Counted from the first letter of the stretch, positions 23,117-34,617 are shown. The stretch: 64,000 nt of DNA from Vespula vulgaris (GCF_905475345.1 NC_066607.1:3127501-3191500); one strand, 5' to 3'. Numbers and translations are program-made. Notes: generated by a model from the sequence alone, not told the origin.

Positions 23117-23325
23117 CTGGACATTTTCACGACATCGTTGCGAAAGTGTGAGATTAACGACGTCAAGTTTTAGGTGAAGCTGAAAATTTCGCGATATGGT
23201 ACAGTCAACCTGATTGCTTTTTGGCTGATTATGTACGCGTCGGTATATGTAAAACTCTAATTTCTGAAGTATAAAAAAAACTTCATTTTTTATTTTTTTT
23301 TATATATATTAAAAACTAGGATCTA

Positions 23326-23328
23326 TAT

Positions 23329-23359
<31 letters not shown>

Positions 23360-23362
23360 TTT
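23326..23362. repeat. (ATTT)n array
   Basis: About nine ATTT units. Complementary to the AAAT array about 420 bp downstream. Confidence 0.96.
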
Positions 23363-23778
23363 CTATTTATCGTTGTAGCAATAATCTTAATAATCGCAAA
23401 AAAAGTATGCTGCTTTAATATTTTAATATCGATTAAAACGATACATCCTTTAAGTCTATTCGAGCAATCGAAGACAACATATTCAAAAGACGAATTCAAA
23501 GACGAATTCGAAGACGTAGCATCGTTCAATATCCCACACTTTTTTAGCTCTGTTGCTTTCTCTTCTAAAATATAACGCTATGAAAGTGCAACAAAGTGTG
23601 GAATTTGTACGCAAAACTTCTAACAACCACGAACCGTTCTCTTATTATTTAAACTCGCGTTAGTCAAATTCTATAGAACGCGTAAAATATAGAACGAGCA
23701 AAATTCAACGTTTCTTCCTTTAAAATTTCAATTTCGTAGATTTAATTTAACTAGGAGATTGGATTTACAACAAAAAGG

Positions 23779-23783
23779 AAAAA

Positions 23784-23814
<31 letters not shown>
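23779..23814. repeat. (AAAT)n array
   Basis: About nine AAAT units, inverted relative to the ATTT array at 23326-23362. Confidence 0.96.
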
Positions 23815-24288
23815 CTACAGATTCGATTACTTTACGTATCGAAATAATATCGAACGAATAACAACCGACGCAATATTATCGATTTTAACGATCTGGAAAT
23901 ATTGGGATATACTTGAAAACGGGAAAAAAAAAGTAAAAAAGAAAAAAGGAATAAAAAGAGAGAGAGAGAGAGAGAGAGAGAAAATAAAAAACCGATCTAT
24001 TAAATAATCCAGCCATTACGATATTACATCGATGAAAATTGGCTTGATAGAGTAAATGGTGGTGACACTTGGAAACGGTGCGTTGAAAGAGCAAAGAGAT
24101 TCTTTTATATAAAATATACTTTAGATAAATGGATAAAAATGGTTTCAGCTAAAGGAAGTTATGTAAAAATAAGAAGGGAAGAAAGGAGAGAACTTTTTTC
24201 TTCTTGTGCGGCCATTTTTCCGTTTGTCCAAATGTCCGTTGATCCGGATTGTCCGTTCTTCATTCATTCTCTTTTGGATAGGAACATG

Positions 24289-24362
24289 AAAGAAGAAGAA
24301 GTAGAAGAAGCAGAAGAAGAAGATGATGACGATGAAGAAGAAGATGAAGAAGAAGAAGAAGA

Positions 24363-24414
<52 letters not shown>

Positions 24415-24440
24415 GAGAAAGAAAGAGAGAGTGAGAAAGT
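24289..24440. repeat. GAA/GAT array running into long GA tract
   Basis: About 75 bp of GAAGAA/GATGAC units followed directly by about 22 GA units and an imperfect tail. Read in + frame it gives an acidic then Arg-Glu tail; this is a repeat effect. Confidence 0.95.
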
Positions 24441-24454
24441 AATATAGCTATAGC

Positions 24455-24680
24455 AACCATTCTCCACGAGTTAGCCACACTTGGGCACATGCATTCAGAA
24501 AGGTAGCTATCGCGGACGATTCCATCCATTGGTTTTCGCATTTCGTGCCATAGCGCGGTAAGAAAAAGCCTTCCTCTTCCCTATTGTTCCGAAACCTCGA
24601 GATTATTTCTGACATCTGCGCCGGGAAAGGGAACTAAAACTTCAAGGCCCCTTCTGTCGGTCCGATCAAAATCTAGTTAC
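24455..24680. promoter_or_regulatory. Candidate regulatory island
   Basis: About 225 bp of complex, GC-richer sequence after the GA array. It includes GGGCACATGCATTC, GCCATAGCGCGGTAAG and CGCCGGGAAAGGG. Frames are short. Regulatory role inferred. Confidence 0.27.
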
Positions 24681-24689
24681 AATCGACTT

Positions 24690-26300
24690 TCGAATATAGA
24701 CCATTTCTTCTTTTCAGAAATTTGTCGAAAAAAATTTCCTAATGAAAAATTCTAAAAGCGAAAATAGTCTATCGGTTTCACGAAGAATAATAGAAATCCG
24801 TTCGTGTTAATCTTTTTTTTTTTTTTCTTTTTGTTAAGAAAGTAAAAACGTAAGAAAGTATATTGAAAGATCGTACGAAAGCGTAATTTCTTATTGATAA
24901 TAAAATCAATTTAACGAAGTGTCAATCAAATGTTACGACTTGTATTAATTCATTAATTAGGGATAAAATAATTTCAGGAATGATTCGGATTTGCAGTGCA
25001 ACATCGATAAAAGAAGCTGCAAATAGCTGAAAATGAAATTCGTGAGATTTATTTTTCGTTGGAAGAATTTTTTACGGTCGATTATTGATCGAATTGAAAA
25101 CGGATTGACTGAAAACGGAAAACACTTTTTCTTTTATCTTTTTTTCTTCTTTCTTCTTTCTTTTTTTTTGTACGATCGTCGGATCCAGCAATAAGATGAC
25201 ATCAGCGACGATCGAAGGTCCTATCTTCTAACTTTAAGAAGATTACGTACGGTCAAAAGTACGAAAGAACATCGAGAGTACACGACGGAACGTTATCCTC
25301 GAGAAATTCGTTCGGGATTTCCGGTTTTTCGCTTTGATGACGAAATTGCTTTCGTCTTTACGACGTATTCTCGTCACTCGTGGTTCATGGACGCCGACGT
25401 TTCTCTCGTGACCGAACGAGCGAGACGTAATTAACGTTACACGATGGAATACCTACATATATATATATGTATGTAAGTATGTATGTATGTATGTATATAT
25501 ATAAGTGATAGGTAGAGTAGAGTAGAGGATAGTAGAGAAGGGAACAGAAGAGAAGAGAGGAGGCAAAGTAGCAGAGCAGACATCGTGGAGACTGCGATCG
25601 TAAAATGTACGGGATTTAAAATATACGCGGGAAACGAGATGACATAGATAGAGACGGAGATAAAAGAAACGTTTGAGAATCGTACAAAACGATGGAGTCT
25701 CGTTTTAAAAAGAAAAAAAAGAAATAATAATAATAGTATAATGATAAGAATAAAAAAAGATTTAATCGAAGCGTTTACCGTGCTTCTACGAATGATTAAT
25801 TAACTTAAATTATTTCGAAATAAAGTTTACGCAATAATTTTTTTCTTTCTTTCTTCTTCTTCTACATGTCTTTTCTTTTTATTATACTTGTAAAGAACAA
25901 GTCACAGAGAGAAGGATTTATTGGTTAGGGGTTTTCGTAATGAATCATCGGAACGAGTGAAAGTAACATCTTCATCGTAGACATTTCATTTACGATCGAC
26001 AAGTCGCGTCTAACTGTTTGACGTTTAATGTACGCTCGTAAAATAACGTAATCGTCGTCGATATACCCCGGATCTCCCTTTGATATCCCTTTCTCTTTTA
26101 TTTACGAAACGATCAAATTATTTCGTTGTCGTTTGATCGATCACGGAAAGACGACGCGAACGCGTTGACATATTACATATCATTCTTTGAAATTATTTTC
26201 AAGGGACACCAAAAATAAACGAGAACGAGGGACGTAGAGGAGAAAGGAAAAAGTGACAGACAAATTTCGATGTGAAGGAAGATGCGATCGATCAGAGGAT
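24690..26300. other. Non-coding stretch
   Basis: AT-rich sequence, T-rich runs (25136-25169), a CpG-rich patch (25240-25440), a TA/TATG array (25455-25503) and purine-rich AGTAG/AGAGA sequence (25507-25565). No gene seen. Confidence 0.55.
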
Positions 26301-26311
26301 TTGAGAATTGA

Positions 26312-26317
26312 TGTGTA

Positions 26318-26348
<31 letters not shown>

Positions 26349-26350
26349 TT
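26312..26350. repeat. (TG)n-(TA)n array
   Basis: (TG)n passes into (TA)n; both are alternating pyrimidine-purine. Confidence 0.95.
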
Positions 26351-26481
26351 ATACATACATATACAAACCAATTCGAAACTCTCGCAGAAACATCATTGAG
26401 TTTCAAATTAATCGAAGATTTTTCTTTCGAACAGTTATATGGATAAAAGGAAAGAGGAAGAAGCCATCTTTGGTATGGCAA

Positions 26482-26542
<61 letters not shown>

Positions 26543-26543
26543 C
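26482..26543 (+). repeat. (AAGT)15 array: tandem GTAAGT words
   Basis: An uninterrupted tetranucleotide array of about 62 bp. Every unit recreates GTAAGT, the consensus first six intron bases of a metazoan 5' splice site, so about fourteen overlapping donor-like words lie on the + strand. The exonic AG of a full donor is absent (AA precedes each GT). Confidence 0.97.
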
Positions 26544-26730
26544 TTAGTTAGACTTCGCGTGAGTATCTCGTTACCGTGTAAGACTTATATTCGGTCTTTC
26601 TCGATAACCCATTTCCTTTCTCGTATCGTCTTTTGGAAGAACGTCGTCAGTTGCTTTAAGATAGCAGCCTCATTAAAATGTATAACTCGGCTATCGCGAG
26701 GACACGTCGTTTGTTCGGTAACTTTCCGAT

Positions 26731-26800
26731 CTACATACATACATATATACATACATACATACACACATACGTACGTACATATCTATGTACATAAATACGT
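26731..26800. repeat. (ACAT)n degenerate array
   Basis: ACATACAT units broken by TATAC, ACAC and ACGTACGT. Confidence 0.9.
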
Positions 26801-28018
26801 AGCAAAGATTCTACTAAAACATTGGTAAAATTACATTATATAGTTGTTATGCACGTAAGTAAGTATTATACGGTTTATATCTCGCAGGAAATTTCACGCG
26901 GTTCGAATCATCGAACTTTTTTACGCTTCTAACGAATATTCGAACAAGCTTTTATTTTTTTTTTCTTTTTTTTGTCAGTAATGATTACGATACCGACACG
27001 GTGATAAAAGAATTCTTGGAATTTTAGTAATACCTTATCAATGGCTACGAGCTAGCGCCTTACTAATCGCCATAGAAAATGGAAAATCGAAGCACTTTTT
27101 TGGAGATCGTACCTGGAACAAAAAGGAGAGATAATAATTAAATTGGGAATGGTATGAAACAGTGATAAAAATAATATCGAGGGAATCGTTTTACGAACGT
27201 TTAATGAAACTCGTTTCGTTAAAACGTTTCTATATCGTTAGTTATATAACGTTTATAATATGTAATAAGGATTTTATGCATATAAAAGATTAGAGTTTAT
27301 ACGTTATGGAGAATTTACGTTCGTCGTATCTTTTGGGCGAAAAGAAAAATAAAATGGAAAGAAGAAAAATCTGCTAAGAGAAAAGAGCAATCTATTGAGA
27401 TGTATAATAGAGTATTAATTATAGATAGCGTAATAGAATTAAATTCGAGAAAATCGTCTGCACTTATTGAAAATTTCGACATAATGAAGGAAAGAAAAAA
27501 AGATTATTTTTCATTACCCTTAAAATAAGGGGAGGAAAAACTAAGTAAAAGTTGGGATTTGTCTTCGTCCAAGTAATCATTACTCTTTCTTTCGAAATCC
27601 AAACGATAACGCAACAGCAATTTTCTCAAGTTTTAATCATCCACAACGTTTCCCTGTTCTTTCCTTTTCCATCTTTTTTTCTTTTCTTTTTTATTTCATT
27701 TTATTTAAAGTATAACGACGAATTATAATAGCAACTAAAGATATTCAATTAACATAGAAATAAATTTTCATGTACGGTACGTATTCGGTTTTGACAAAGT
27801 AACAATAGAGAGAATAAAACGCCAAGGGAAAGACAATAGAAAGTAAAATAGAGAAAGAGAAAGAGAAAGAGAAAGAAAAGGAGAGAATGTGCTTTATTGA
27901 AGCGAACGAAGCTTTCACGTCTTACCGATGCACTCAGGCTTTTGGTTCATACGATTCGCAACAACCAGAGTAAGCAGGGTAAACAGGGTGAACAGCCTCT
28001 TTAGTCCTCTTGGAATCC
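26800..28018. other. AT-rich non-coding stretch
   Basis: AT-rich with few repeats apart from a GAAAGA run at 27850-27886. A GGTTCGAATC word at 26897 looks like a tRNA B box but has no cloverleaf around it. Confidence 0.55.
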
Positions 28019-28020
28019 CT

Positions 28021-28030
28021 CGAGAGATAG

Positions 28031-28102
<72 letters not shown>
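28021..28102. repeat. Long GA array
   Basis: AGATAGAGATAG then about 75 bp of GA with one AAAG break. It ends 1 bp before the complex island at 28103. Confidence 0.97.
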
Positions 28103-28106
<4 letters not shown>

Positions 28107-28280
28107 TAGCTGAGCAGAGACCGCCTGCAGGCCAACTCGGCCATAATGGGCTCGCGATTAGCGCCAGACACGATGCGTATAACCACCGATCGAATATTAA
28201 CGAGCACTATTATTAACGTCAGATTTACTCCCCTTGAATTATATCATTTCTCTATGGAGTCGAATAATGATAGGGATAGT
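28103..28280. promoter_or_regulatory. Candidate conserved island with CCTGCAGG
   Basis: About 180 bp of complex sequence directly after the GA array. It has CCTGCAGG at 28124-28131, GCCATAATGGGC, GCGATTAGCGCC and an ATATTAACGAG...ATTATTAACG pair. Stops occur in all frames. It resembles a non-coding regulatory element; conservation is untested. Confidence 0.32.
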
Positions 28281-28745
28281 ACGTAATTATCTTTCGTATT
28301 GTCCCTCTTCATTTTAATATTTACTTTCTTACGAGCATCGTAGTTGCTATCTTAGGAGAATCGTCGGAATCACAATTTATTTATCTTTGGTATTTTCGAA
28401 TAATAATTTTGAAATAGAATTCAGTTTGAATAATTAATATTATAATTTATTTTATATTCTAAATAAAATTTAAACGCGAACACATAATAACGCGCGTTAA
28501 ATGTAAAATAATCTTGATTTGGACAATGCAATGGTCATATTAATGATTCTAAAACAATGATAATAGACCGTGAACGATGGAATTAAATTAATTAATATCG
28601 ATATCTCTGGACTATGGAATTTTATTTTACGATGATAGGACTTGTATTGGTATAATGAGATAGAAAAGGAGAGAACGATATAATACGATAGAAATAGAAA
28701 AGGAAAATTGTAAAGATCGAAGGAATGCGAATAGTAGTGTCCGTG
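28280..28745. other. AT-rich non-coding stretch
   Basis: AT-rich with TAATTA/ATTAAT words and no long tract. No gene seen. Confidence 0.55.
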
Positions 28746-28773
28746 TGTGCGTGCGCGTATGTATGTGTGTGTT
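28742..28773. repeat. Alternating TG/CG tract
   Basis: GTGTGTGCGTGCGCGTATG then TGTGTGTG, almost perfectly alternating; second Z-DNA-type candidate after 6441-6500. Confidence 0.85.
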
Positions 28774-28877
28774 TCGAATTTTCGCACGATACTTTCTCGT
28801 TATTCGGATTTTTCATCCTCGAGAAATATTATGATCGAGGATAGTGAGATTATAGAGAGGAAAAGAGAAAGACGGAC

Positions 28878-28879
<2 letters not shown>

Positions 28880-28914
<35 letters not shown>
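28880..28914. repeat. (GA)n microsatellite
   Basis: About 15 GA units inside the 147-codon + ORF beginning at 28747. Confidence 0.96.
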
Positions 28915-28916
<2 letters not shown>

Positions 28917-29190
28917 ATGTGAAGTGTTTCGTAATGTAACTCAGGTTCGATGGTTCTCATCATTTTTCCAATCTCGTGTTATCGATACCGTATTATCGTT
29001 CTACTCGATTCTCATCATCCTCGGTGATCTCCTCATCTCTAGTATCTCGATATCTAACCGGCAAAGACGTTCCCAGATATATTTTTGGCTCGATCATTCT
29101 CCGGATCGAGCTATTTTTCTCGTTTTTTTGTCTTTAATAATCTATATCATTCTTTTATATTATGAACGCGAAATTCTTTCTTTGTCCTAG
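28915..29190 (+). other. Unsupported ORF with two hydrophobic stretches
   Basis: The 28747-29190 frame stays open for about 90 codons after its GA repeat and shows two hydrophobic runs (VLSFYSILIILGDLLISS and AIFLVFLSLIIYIILLYY). There is no recognisable family, splice context or start context. AT-rich DNA often gives such runs. Probably not a gene. Confidence 0.1.
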
Positions 29191-29199
29191 AGAGCGACT

Positions 29200-30500
29200 T
29201 ATTAAATCAGATAAAATTCAAAAGATCCCAAATTCTGATTATATCCAAAATGAGAAAAATTATATACTTGGATAAATTGTATGATATCCCGATAAATAAT
29301 AATTATTTATTTCGAAATTTTCACGATTATCTCTGACGTTCGAATAATTAATTTATTCCTATTAATTCTATTCTAAACAATTAACGTTTGTATTATGACG
29401 TTTTATTCGACCGCTCGGGGTAAAGCTAAACACGAATATAAATTCATAGAGCGTGTATATATGTATGTAGATACGTGGTATGTGTGTCGGTATGTATGTA
29501 CGTAGGTAAATACAAAAGAGAATGGAACAATCGAAATGCAGGTGAAAGAAGAATATTGGCGAAATGTGAGGGTAGTTCTAGTTGAGAGAGAATATGAAAT
29601 AAATAGAACGTAAAAATATTCGTAAAATTTTCTAGATTCTTTACGAGATAGTATAAATATTTCGAGAATCTTGAGAATACGAACGATAGAGATAAGATAT
29701 AAAATCGTATAGATAGATATAAAAAATATATGTAATATATAATATATGTAATATAAAATATATGTATATATATAATATATGATTTCAATTTATGGACTAC
29801 CATTGTATGTATCCTTACATGTAATTTAACGTGATTAATGAACACGTTCGACATCGATAGTCGACGTATTATTATTTTCAATGATAATGGCTCGTTCCGA
29901 ACGTCATTTAAAATATGATCTTTTCGCCGCGAATGGATTTAATGGATGATATCGATATTAAATTCAGCAAGTTATTCAAAAAATGATGAAAAATAGAATT
30001 AAGAGAAGCGCGCTCAGAGATCGATAATAAAATAACTCCCTCTTTTTTATTTCTTCTCGTAGTGATCATTCGAAACGTAGTAATGCGAAAGTATTTCTTT
30101 TTTTTCCCTTTCATTTCTCTTTTTTATTTTTTTCAAGTAATTATACGACAAAGTAACGAGGTTTCATAGGCTGAGTAGAGAAGCGAGAACGAAATTACCC
30201 GCGAAATTCATTTTCACGAAAAAGAATTTACATTACAAATATAATTTTGATACGTCGAATTTATGAACAGATGTTAAATATCGCGATGAGAGAGCGATGC
30301 GTTCGAAAAAAAAAAGAAAAAAAAATTGCGTTACACGGCGACCTGGACCAAGAGAAATCTATTTTTAGAAAATTGAATAATCTGTAGGATCAAAGTGTTC
30401 GTTGACTATAGCAGTCGAATTTTATATAGTGAAATTTTCGTTCTAACAATGGCGCTGGTACTTGTACGAAATTACAGGGATTCTACGATTACATGATATT
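29200..30500. other. AT-rich non-coding stretch
   Basis: TATG/GTAG words at 29455-29510 and ATATATGTAATAT repeats at 29727-29782. The remainder is AT-rich. No gene seen. Confidence 0.55.
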
Positions 30501-30502
30501 AT

Positions 30503-30560
30503 TATTGTTATAATCATTATTATTATTATGATGATGATGATGATGACGACGACGATGACA
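30503..30560. repeat. TTA then GAT/GAC trinucleotide array
   Basis: ATTATT units pass into (GAT)5 and (GAC)4-like units. Confidence 0.92.
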
Positions 30561-30741
30561 TTTTCTTCTCGTAGCAAACGAAAATGTATAATGATAATAA
30601 ATAATGAAAAGAGATTTAACAAAACATGGAACGAGTATAATATAATCGAAAGAGACGGGGTGACGCAAAACTTTTGCACTTTTGTCGGAAAACACAAAAT
30701 TGAGGAAAATGAGAGACCCTATGTGTATGTGCGTGAGTGTA

Positions 30742-30774
<33 letters not shown>

Positions 30775-31225
30775 TGAACAATGACGATGGAATAGCAAGA
30801 AGAACAATAGGGGGAGAAAAAAAACACATGAAAAAGGATGACGAATCGACTGCGAGAAGCAAATAATCAAAGGGATATAATCGAAAGAGTAGAGGAGCAG
30901 TTTAGAGACATTTATTTACGCTGGTATAACAATCGAGAATGATCGTTGCCCGAAAGGCCGACGTTTCGTCGGTCGACTTCGTTCGGAACAATAAAAAAAA
31001 GAGAGAGAGAGAGAGAGAAAAAAGGCGAAAAAAAATAATCGTTGACGGTGAGTGGACGATAGACACCACCACGAAAATAAAGGACTCGGACGGGCCAAAA
31101 TGTACTATCTCACGCATACACGCGTTAAAATGTAGCAGGTCTCACACAGTTATACGCACACATATATATATATATATATATGTACACCATTGATACATAC
31201 ATACATGCAAACCGATTGAGGTTCG
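30560..31225. other. Repeat-rich non-coding stretch
   Basis: GA tracts (30741-30774 and 31000-31023), a TA array (31157-31182) and mixed sequence. Overlapping short ORFs on both strands depend on the GA tracts. Confidence 0.6.
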
Positions 31226-31345
31226 TGCGGAAGAGTCACGGAAATTCATGGTAACAAGCGCATTTGTCCGATCGTTTTATCTCCGTGAAGCATATTCGAT
31301 GGCAATCGTGGCACATGCAGCCTGCAGGCTTTAACGAGTGAATTC
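31225..31345. promoter_or_regulatory. Candidate conserved island with AGCCTGCAGGCT palindrome
   Basis: About 120 bp of complex sequence with a perfect 12 bp palindrome AGCCTGCAGGCT at 31319-31330, just upstream of the GGTC/TGTC minisatellite. It contains the CCTGCAGG word also found at 28124 and 45901. Confidence 0.32.
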
Positions 31346-31352
31346 TGTGATT

Positions 31353-31412
31353 CGGTTGGTCTGTCGGTCGGTCTGTCGGTCGGTCCGTTGGTCTGTCGGC
31401 TGGTCTGTCGGT
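31353..31412. repeat. GGTC/TGTC minisatellite
   Basis: GGTC, TGTC, CGTTGGTC and GGCT units in about 60 bp, roughly a 12 bp period (GGTCGGTCTGTC). On the minus strand it reads Thr-Asp-Arg-Pro repeats. Confidence 0.93.
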
Positions 31413-31439
31413 TCTCCTATTTGACATGAAAAGCATCGC

Positions 31440-31840
31440 GGGTTATACGACGACGACGAGTTCGTACATTATCGTCGACCGACTTCACTCGGTCGCGGAT
31501 AGAAACTTTAATTTCGTTGATCCGAAGATCGATTTACGTGGGTACGTGTAAGACCGATACTACTAAAGATATTCTTTTCTTTTCTTTTTTTTTTTGGACC
31601 AAACAAAATTAATTATTAGCGATAAGCGTTTTAATTTCCACGGTTGGTTGATTGATGGAGCATAAAAAATCCATAAAAAGAGGATCTAATTAGTGAATCA
31701 AGAATTATCTTTGTTGATTGAATTTCCGAGATGATTATTCTCGTCTTTTTATTCTGATATGAGATAATAATATCGTCGAAAAGATTTCTTAAAGCAAAAT
31801 CGATGATAATGAAATGTTTAATTTATTTATTTGCGATCGA
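31440..31840. other. Non-coding stretch
   Basis: CpG-rich at the left (ACGACGACGAG, GTCGACC), then AT-rich. No gene seen. Confidence 0.5.
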
Positions 31841-31865
31841 TCAAGATGTAAGATAATATCTAAGA

Positions 31866-31916
<51 letters not shown>

Positions 31917-32611
31917 CTAAGAAAAAAAAAAGATAAAAGTTTGTTTGTCAACGCAGTAATAGAAGAGAAAATCTTTCGACGTGTGACCTTGATCGAAAGA
32001 CGATTTTCGAGTTCCAATGAGGTTTCTTCGTTGGAAGTAGCATTTTCTTGGAACATTCGATTCTCTCGTCGAATGTAGAAACGTCGCACATCGTCTTCGA
32101 CGACGACGAGGAAACCAAGCGCGTAAAGAATCGCCGCTCGAGTAAAGAAGAAAGATCTTAAAAAGCTAAAGGAAAAAGCACTGTCTAAGCTAGAAAAAGA
32201 AAGAGAGAGAGAATTTTCCTCGTATTTGTGCGTCGTTACGGAACGAACGAACGAACGAACGAACGAGTGAGAGAGGATTGTTGAAAGGTTTCTCTGGTTT
32301 GGTATGGTGAAATGAAAAAGAAAGATATAAACCATATGGTATATGGGAAGAGCTTGCAGAACTTTGAAAACTCGCCATTCGAAGTCGATCGCGTTCGTTA
32401 AAAAGAGAAAAAGTTCGATGCACTTGGTCGCACGTATATAGACACGCGTGCACATACGCGCGCACAGATACACGACGGGATTTTTTTGCTGATAAAACTT
32501 CGTAGTCATCCTCGAAGTATTTCGATTATATCGTGATATAATTAAAAAAAAAAAAAAAAAAGTATGCAGTATTATATTAAGGATAGAGTAACGAATCGTT
32601 ATGGTCATCAA
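31841..32611 (-). other. Longest ORF in the window (256 codons), doubtful
   Basis: The longest ATG-started frame present. Its C-terminal end reads a GA tract backwards (Ser-Leu repeats, 31871-31912), the middle has a (GAAC)6 run (32241-32265) giving Ser-Phe-Val-Arg repeats, and the N-terminal part reads a poly(A) run as Phe. No domain is recognisable, and a second frame overlaps. I judge it a chance frame, but it is the longest one available to test. Confidence 0.12.
32241..32265. repeat. (GAAC)6 array
   Basis: Six GAAC (CGAA) units; CpG-containing tetranucleotide. Confidence 0.95.
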
Positions 32612-33490
32612 TTTATTTCTCGTTCGTCGAATTTATTTTTTAATGGATTCGTATGAAAAATCGAAACTCGAATATCGACTTGGATCGTATAACAATTGTG
32701 ATGTAATAATAATACGGTCATTTAGAGTTCGCGTTACGTTCGGTTTACTATAACATGATCAATATGACAGTTTATTTTATATAAGTTAAAACGAGCAAAA
32801 ATTTGAAAGATGTGAGCGTCGACGTTGTCGGTCGAAAAAGATATGAACGAGGGGGAGGAAAAAAAAAGAGGAAAAAAGAGAGGAAAAGAAATAATACCGG
32901 TGAGAAAAAATATATTCCTTGGAATGATTTATCATGCATCTCTTGGATAGCAGCCGAATAAATCCATAATTATTGTTTTGGACGTAAGAAGAAGAAGAAG
33001 AAGAAGAAGAAAAAGTAAAGAACAAAAAAATAAAAGAACGGGGGAAAAAAAGAAAAAAAAAAGTGGAGAAGGAATGATTTATTGGGTTTGCGAGACACGT
33101 GTCTCCGGATAAAATACACAGGGGTACGTTTATTTTAGAAAGAAAAAATAACGAGAAAGAGAGAAAGAAAGAGAGAAAGAAAGAGAGAGAGAGAGAAAGA
33201 GAGAAAGAAACAAAAGTAATAGGATCATAAATATTATTTCAAGATTATTACTCGAAAAAGCACGGAGAACGTCAAAGAAAAAAAAATATATACATATTAA
33301 AATATTTTTAAACATCACGCGACAATTAATTACTAAGTTACGTTTCTCTTCCTTTCTTGTTTTTTTTTTACTTTTTTTTTTTTCATTTTAATTACGAGAA
33401 ATAATTTTAGTTTGATAATAAGATCAGAAACACAGTTGGGTTTGAATATCTTTCAAGGAGGGAAAGAGAGAGAAGCGTACAGAGAAAGAA
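32612..33490. other. AT-rich and polypurine non-coding stretch
   Basis: Purine-rich from about 32847 to 33065 with (GAA)n at 32985-33015, and a GA/GAAA block at 33152-33210. No gene seen. Confidence 0.6.
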
Positions 33491-33660
33491 AACGCGCGTC
33501 AGGCATCGTTTACGTGGTCCGCAATAACCTCTCGAGTCTCACACGAGTCTCGGCCTCGATTCCTCTTTTTGAGAACACCTAGTGTGCGATTTCGGTCGAC
33601 GCTTCAAAGAGAAAAATGGAGTAATTAGAGCGTGCAAGTCGGAAAAACGCGCTAGGGACG
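33490..33660. promoter_or_regulatory. Candidate regulatory island
   Basis: About 170 bp of complex sequence between GA blocks. It has a tandem CGAGTCTC pair at about 33533-33551 (11 bp spacing) and a CGCGCGTC word. A CCTCGATTCC word resembles a tRNA B box but no tRNA fold is visible. Confidence 0.25.
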
Positions 33661-33670
33661 TCTACTACGG

Positions 33671-33737
33671 AAAGAGAGAGAGAGAGAGAGGGAGGAAGAG
33701 AGGAAGAAAGAGTAGGTGAGAGGGGGTAGAGAAAAGG
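33671..33737. repeat. GA/GGA purine block
   Basis: GA tract followed by GGAAGAG and GGGGG words. Confidence 0.93.
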
Positions 33738-33739
33738 AC

Positions 33740-34060
33740 GAATTACGAGTTCACGTAATATATATCAGCATACACAGTAACGTTCTTCTGTATATGTATA
33801 TATAAAATATACGAGAATTTATATATGAAATGGGAGGAGGTATTTCAAAAAACTACCATCATCGCGGCTGTTACGGCAAAAATTTTTTTTTCTTGCGAAT
33901 AATAGTTATGCTTAGAACATAAAGTTCCGACGAGCTGAAAGCTGAAAAAGAGGAAAAAAAAATAAAATGGGAAAGGACAAAGAAGGGATAACGTCCGTTG
34001 GAGAAAAAAAGAAAAACATCGATATCGAATTTTAATTTTTAAATTTGATAAAGTATAGTG
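33740..34060. other. AT-rich non-coding stretch
   Basis: Mixed AT-rich and A-rich sequence. No gene seen. Confidence 0.5.
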
Positions 34061-34066
34061 AAAATG

Positions 34067-34166
34067 GTAGGTAGGTAGATAGGTAGGTAGGTATGTGGAA
34101 TCGGTGGTTGTGGTGGCGATAGCGATGGTGGTGATGGTGGTGGTGGTGGTAATGGTGGTGGTGGTA
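34067..34166. repeat. (GTAG)n then (GGT)n arrays
   Basis: About seven GTAG units, then a GGT array with GAT/GCG variants over 65 bp. The + strand is strongly G-rich with C nearly absent. Confidence 0.94.
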
Positions 34167-34194
34167 AAGGAATATCCAGTAAAGAGAGTACGGA

Positions 34195-34600
34195 AAAAGA
34201 GATGGTCTCATTTGCTGACCCCGTGATATAAATAAACCGGAAAAGCCTTTCTCGGACTTCTATATTCTCGATCGGAAAACGAATCCGAAAGAAAAAGAGA
34301 AGAGATGCCTTCTACGTGGCGTCCGAAATAGAAAGACCAAAAAGGGAGAATCGCAGGGCTAACGGCCGGGTGCAAAGAAATCGTGAGGGTTGGTCCGTTG
34401 GATGCTGGAACGGAGAGTAATGGCCGAGAGGAGAATCACAATAGGGAACGAGTTAAAAGTTCGCGTCTAAAGAATAATAAATCCTGGAATATTCTAAGTA
34501 TATTGGCTGGCTTGAACGAAAAAGCGAAAGAGAGAGAGAGAGGAAAATGGTGGAGTGGAATAAAGCTGAGTTTCCAACTAACGTGCTACGCATTTCGTTC
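34195..34600. promoter_or_regulatory. Candidate regulatory island
   Basis: About 400 bp of mainly complex sequence. Features include TTTGCTGACCC (Maf-like half site), TGATATAAATAAACC (TATA-like) and GGCTAACGGCCGGG. A 78-codon + frame at 34383-34619 is unrecognised. Confidence 0.25.
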
Positions 34601-34616
34601 ATCGATATATGTATAT

Positions 34617-34617
<1 letters not shown>

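Larger units (their letters stand above)
22850..24290. other. AT-rich non-coding stretch with paired AT tetranucleotide arrays
   Basis: GA tract (23071-23115), (ATTT)n (23326-23362), (AAAT)n (23779-23814), GA tract (23956-23981). A + frame at 24139 begins in complex sequence and runs into the GAA/GA array; unrecognised. Confidence 0.55.

Noticed and set aside
24139..24447. 102-codon + ORF with acidic then Arg-Glu tail, like a charged nuclear protein
   Set aside because: The charged part is exactly the GAA/GAT and GA microsatellites.
26482..26543. CRISPR-like array
   Set aside because: A simple 4 bp microsatellite without spacers; other arrays in the window are also simple repeats.
26890..26915. 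tRNA gene from GGTTCGAATC B-box-like word
   Set aside because: No A box at the right distance, no acceptor stem, no T-run terminator.
28747..29190. 147-codon + ORF with two hydrophobic runs as a membrane protein
   Set aside because: AT-rich DNA gives hydrophobic runs by chance; no family, no splice or start context.
31841..32611. 256-codon minus-strand ORF as a protein gene
   Set aside because: Its ends read poly(A) and GA tracts, the middle reads a GAAC array, no domain or splice context is visible, and a second frame overlaps it.
33490..33570. tRNA gene from CCTCGATTCC word
   Set aside because: The surrounding sequence does not fold into a cloverleaf.
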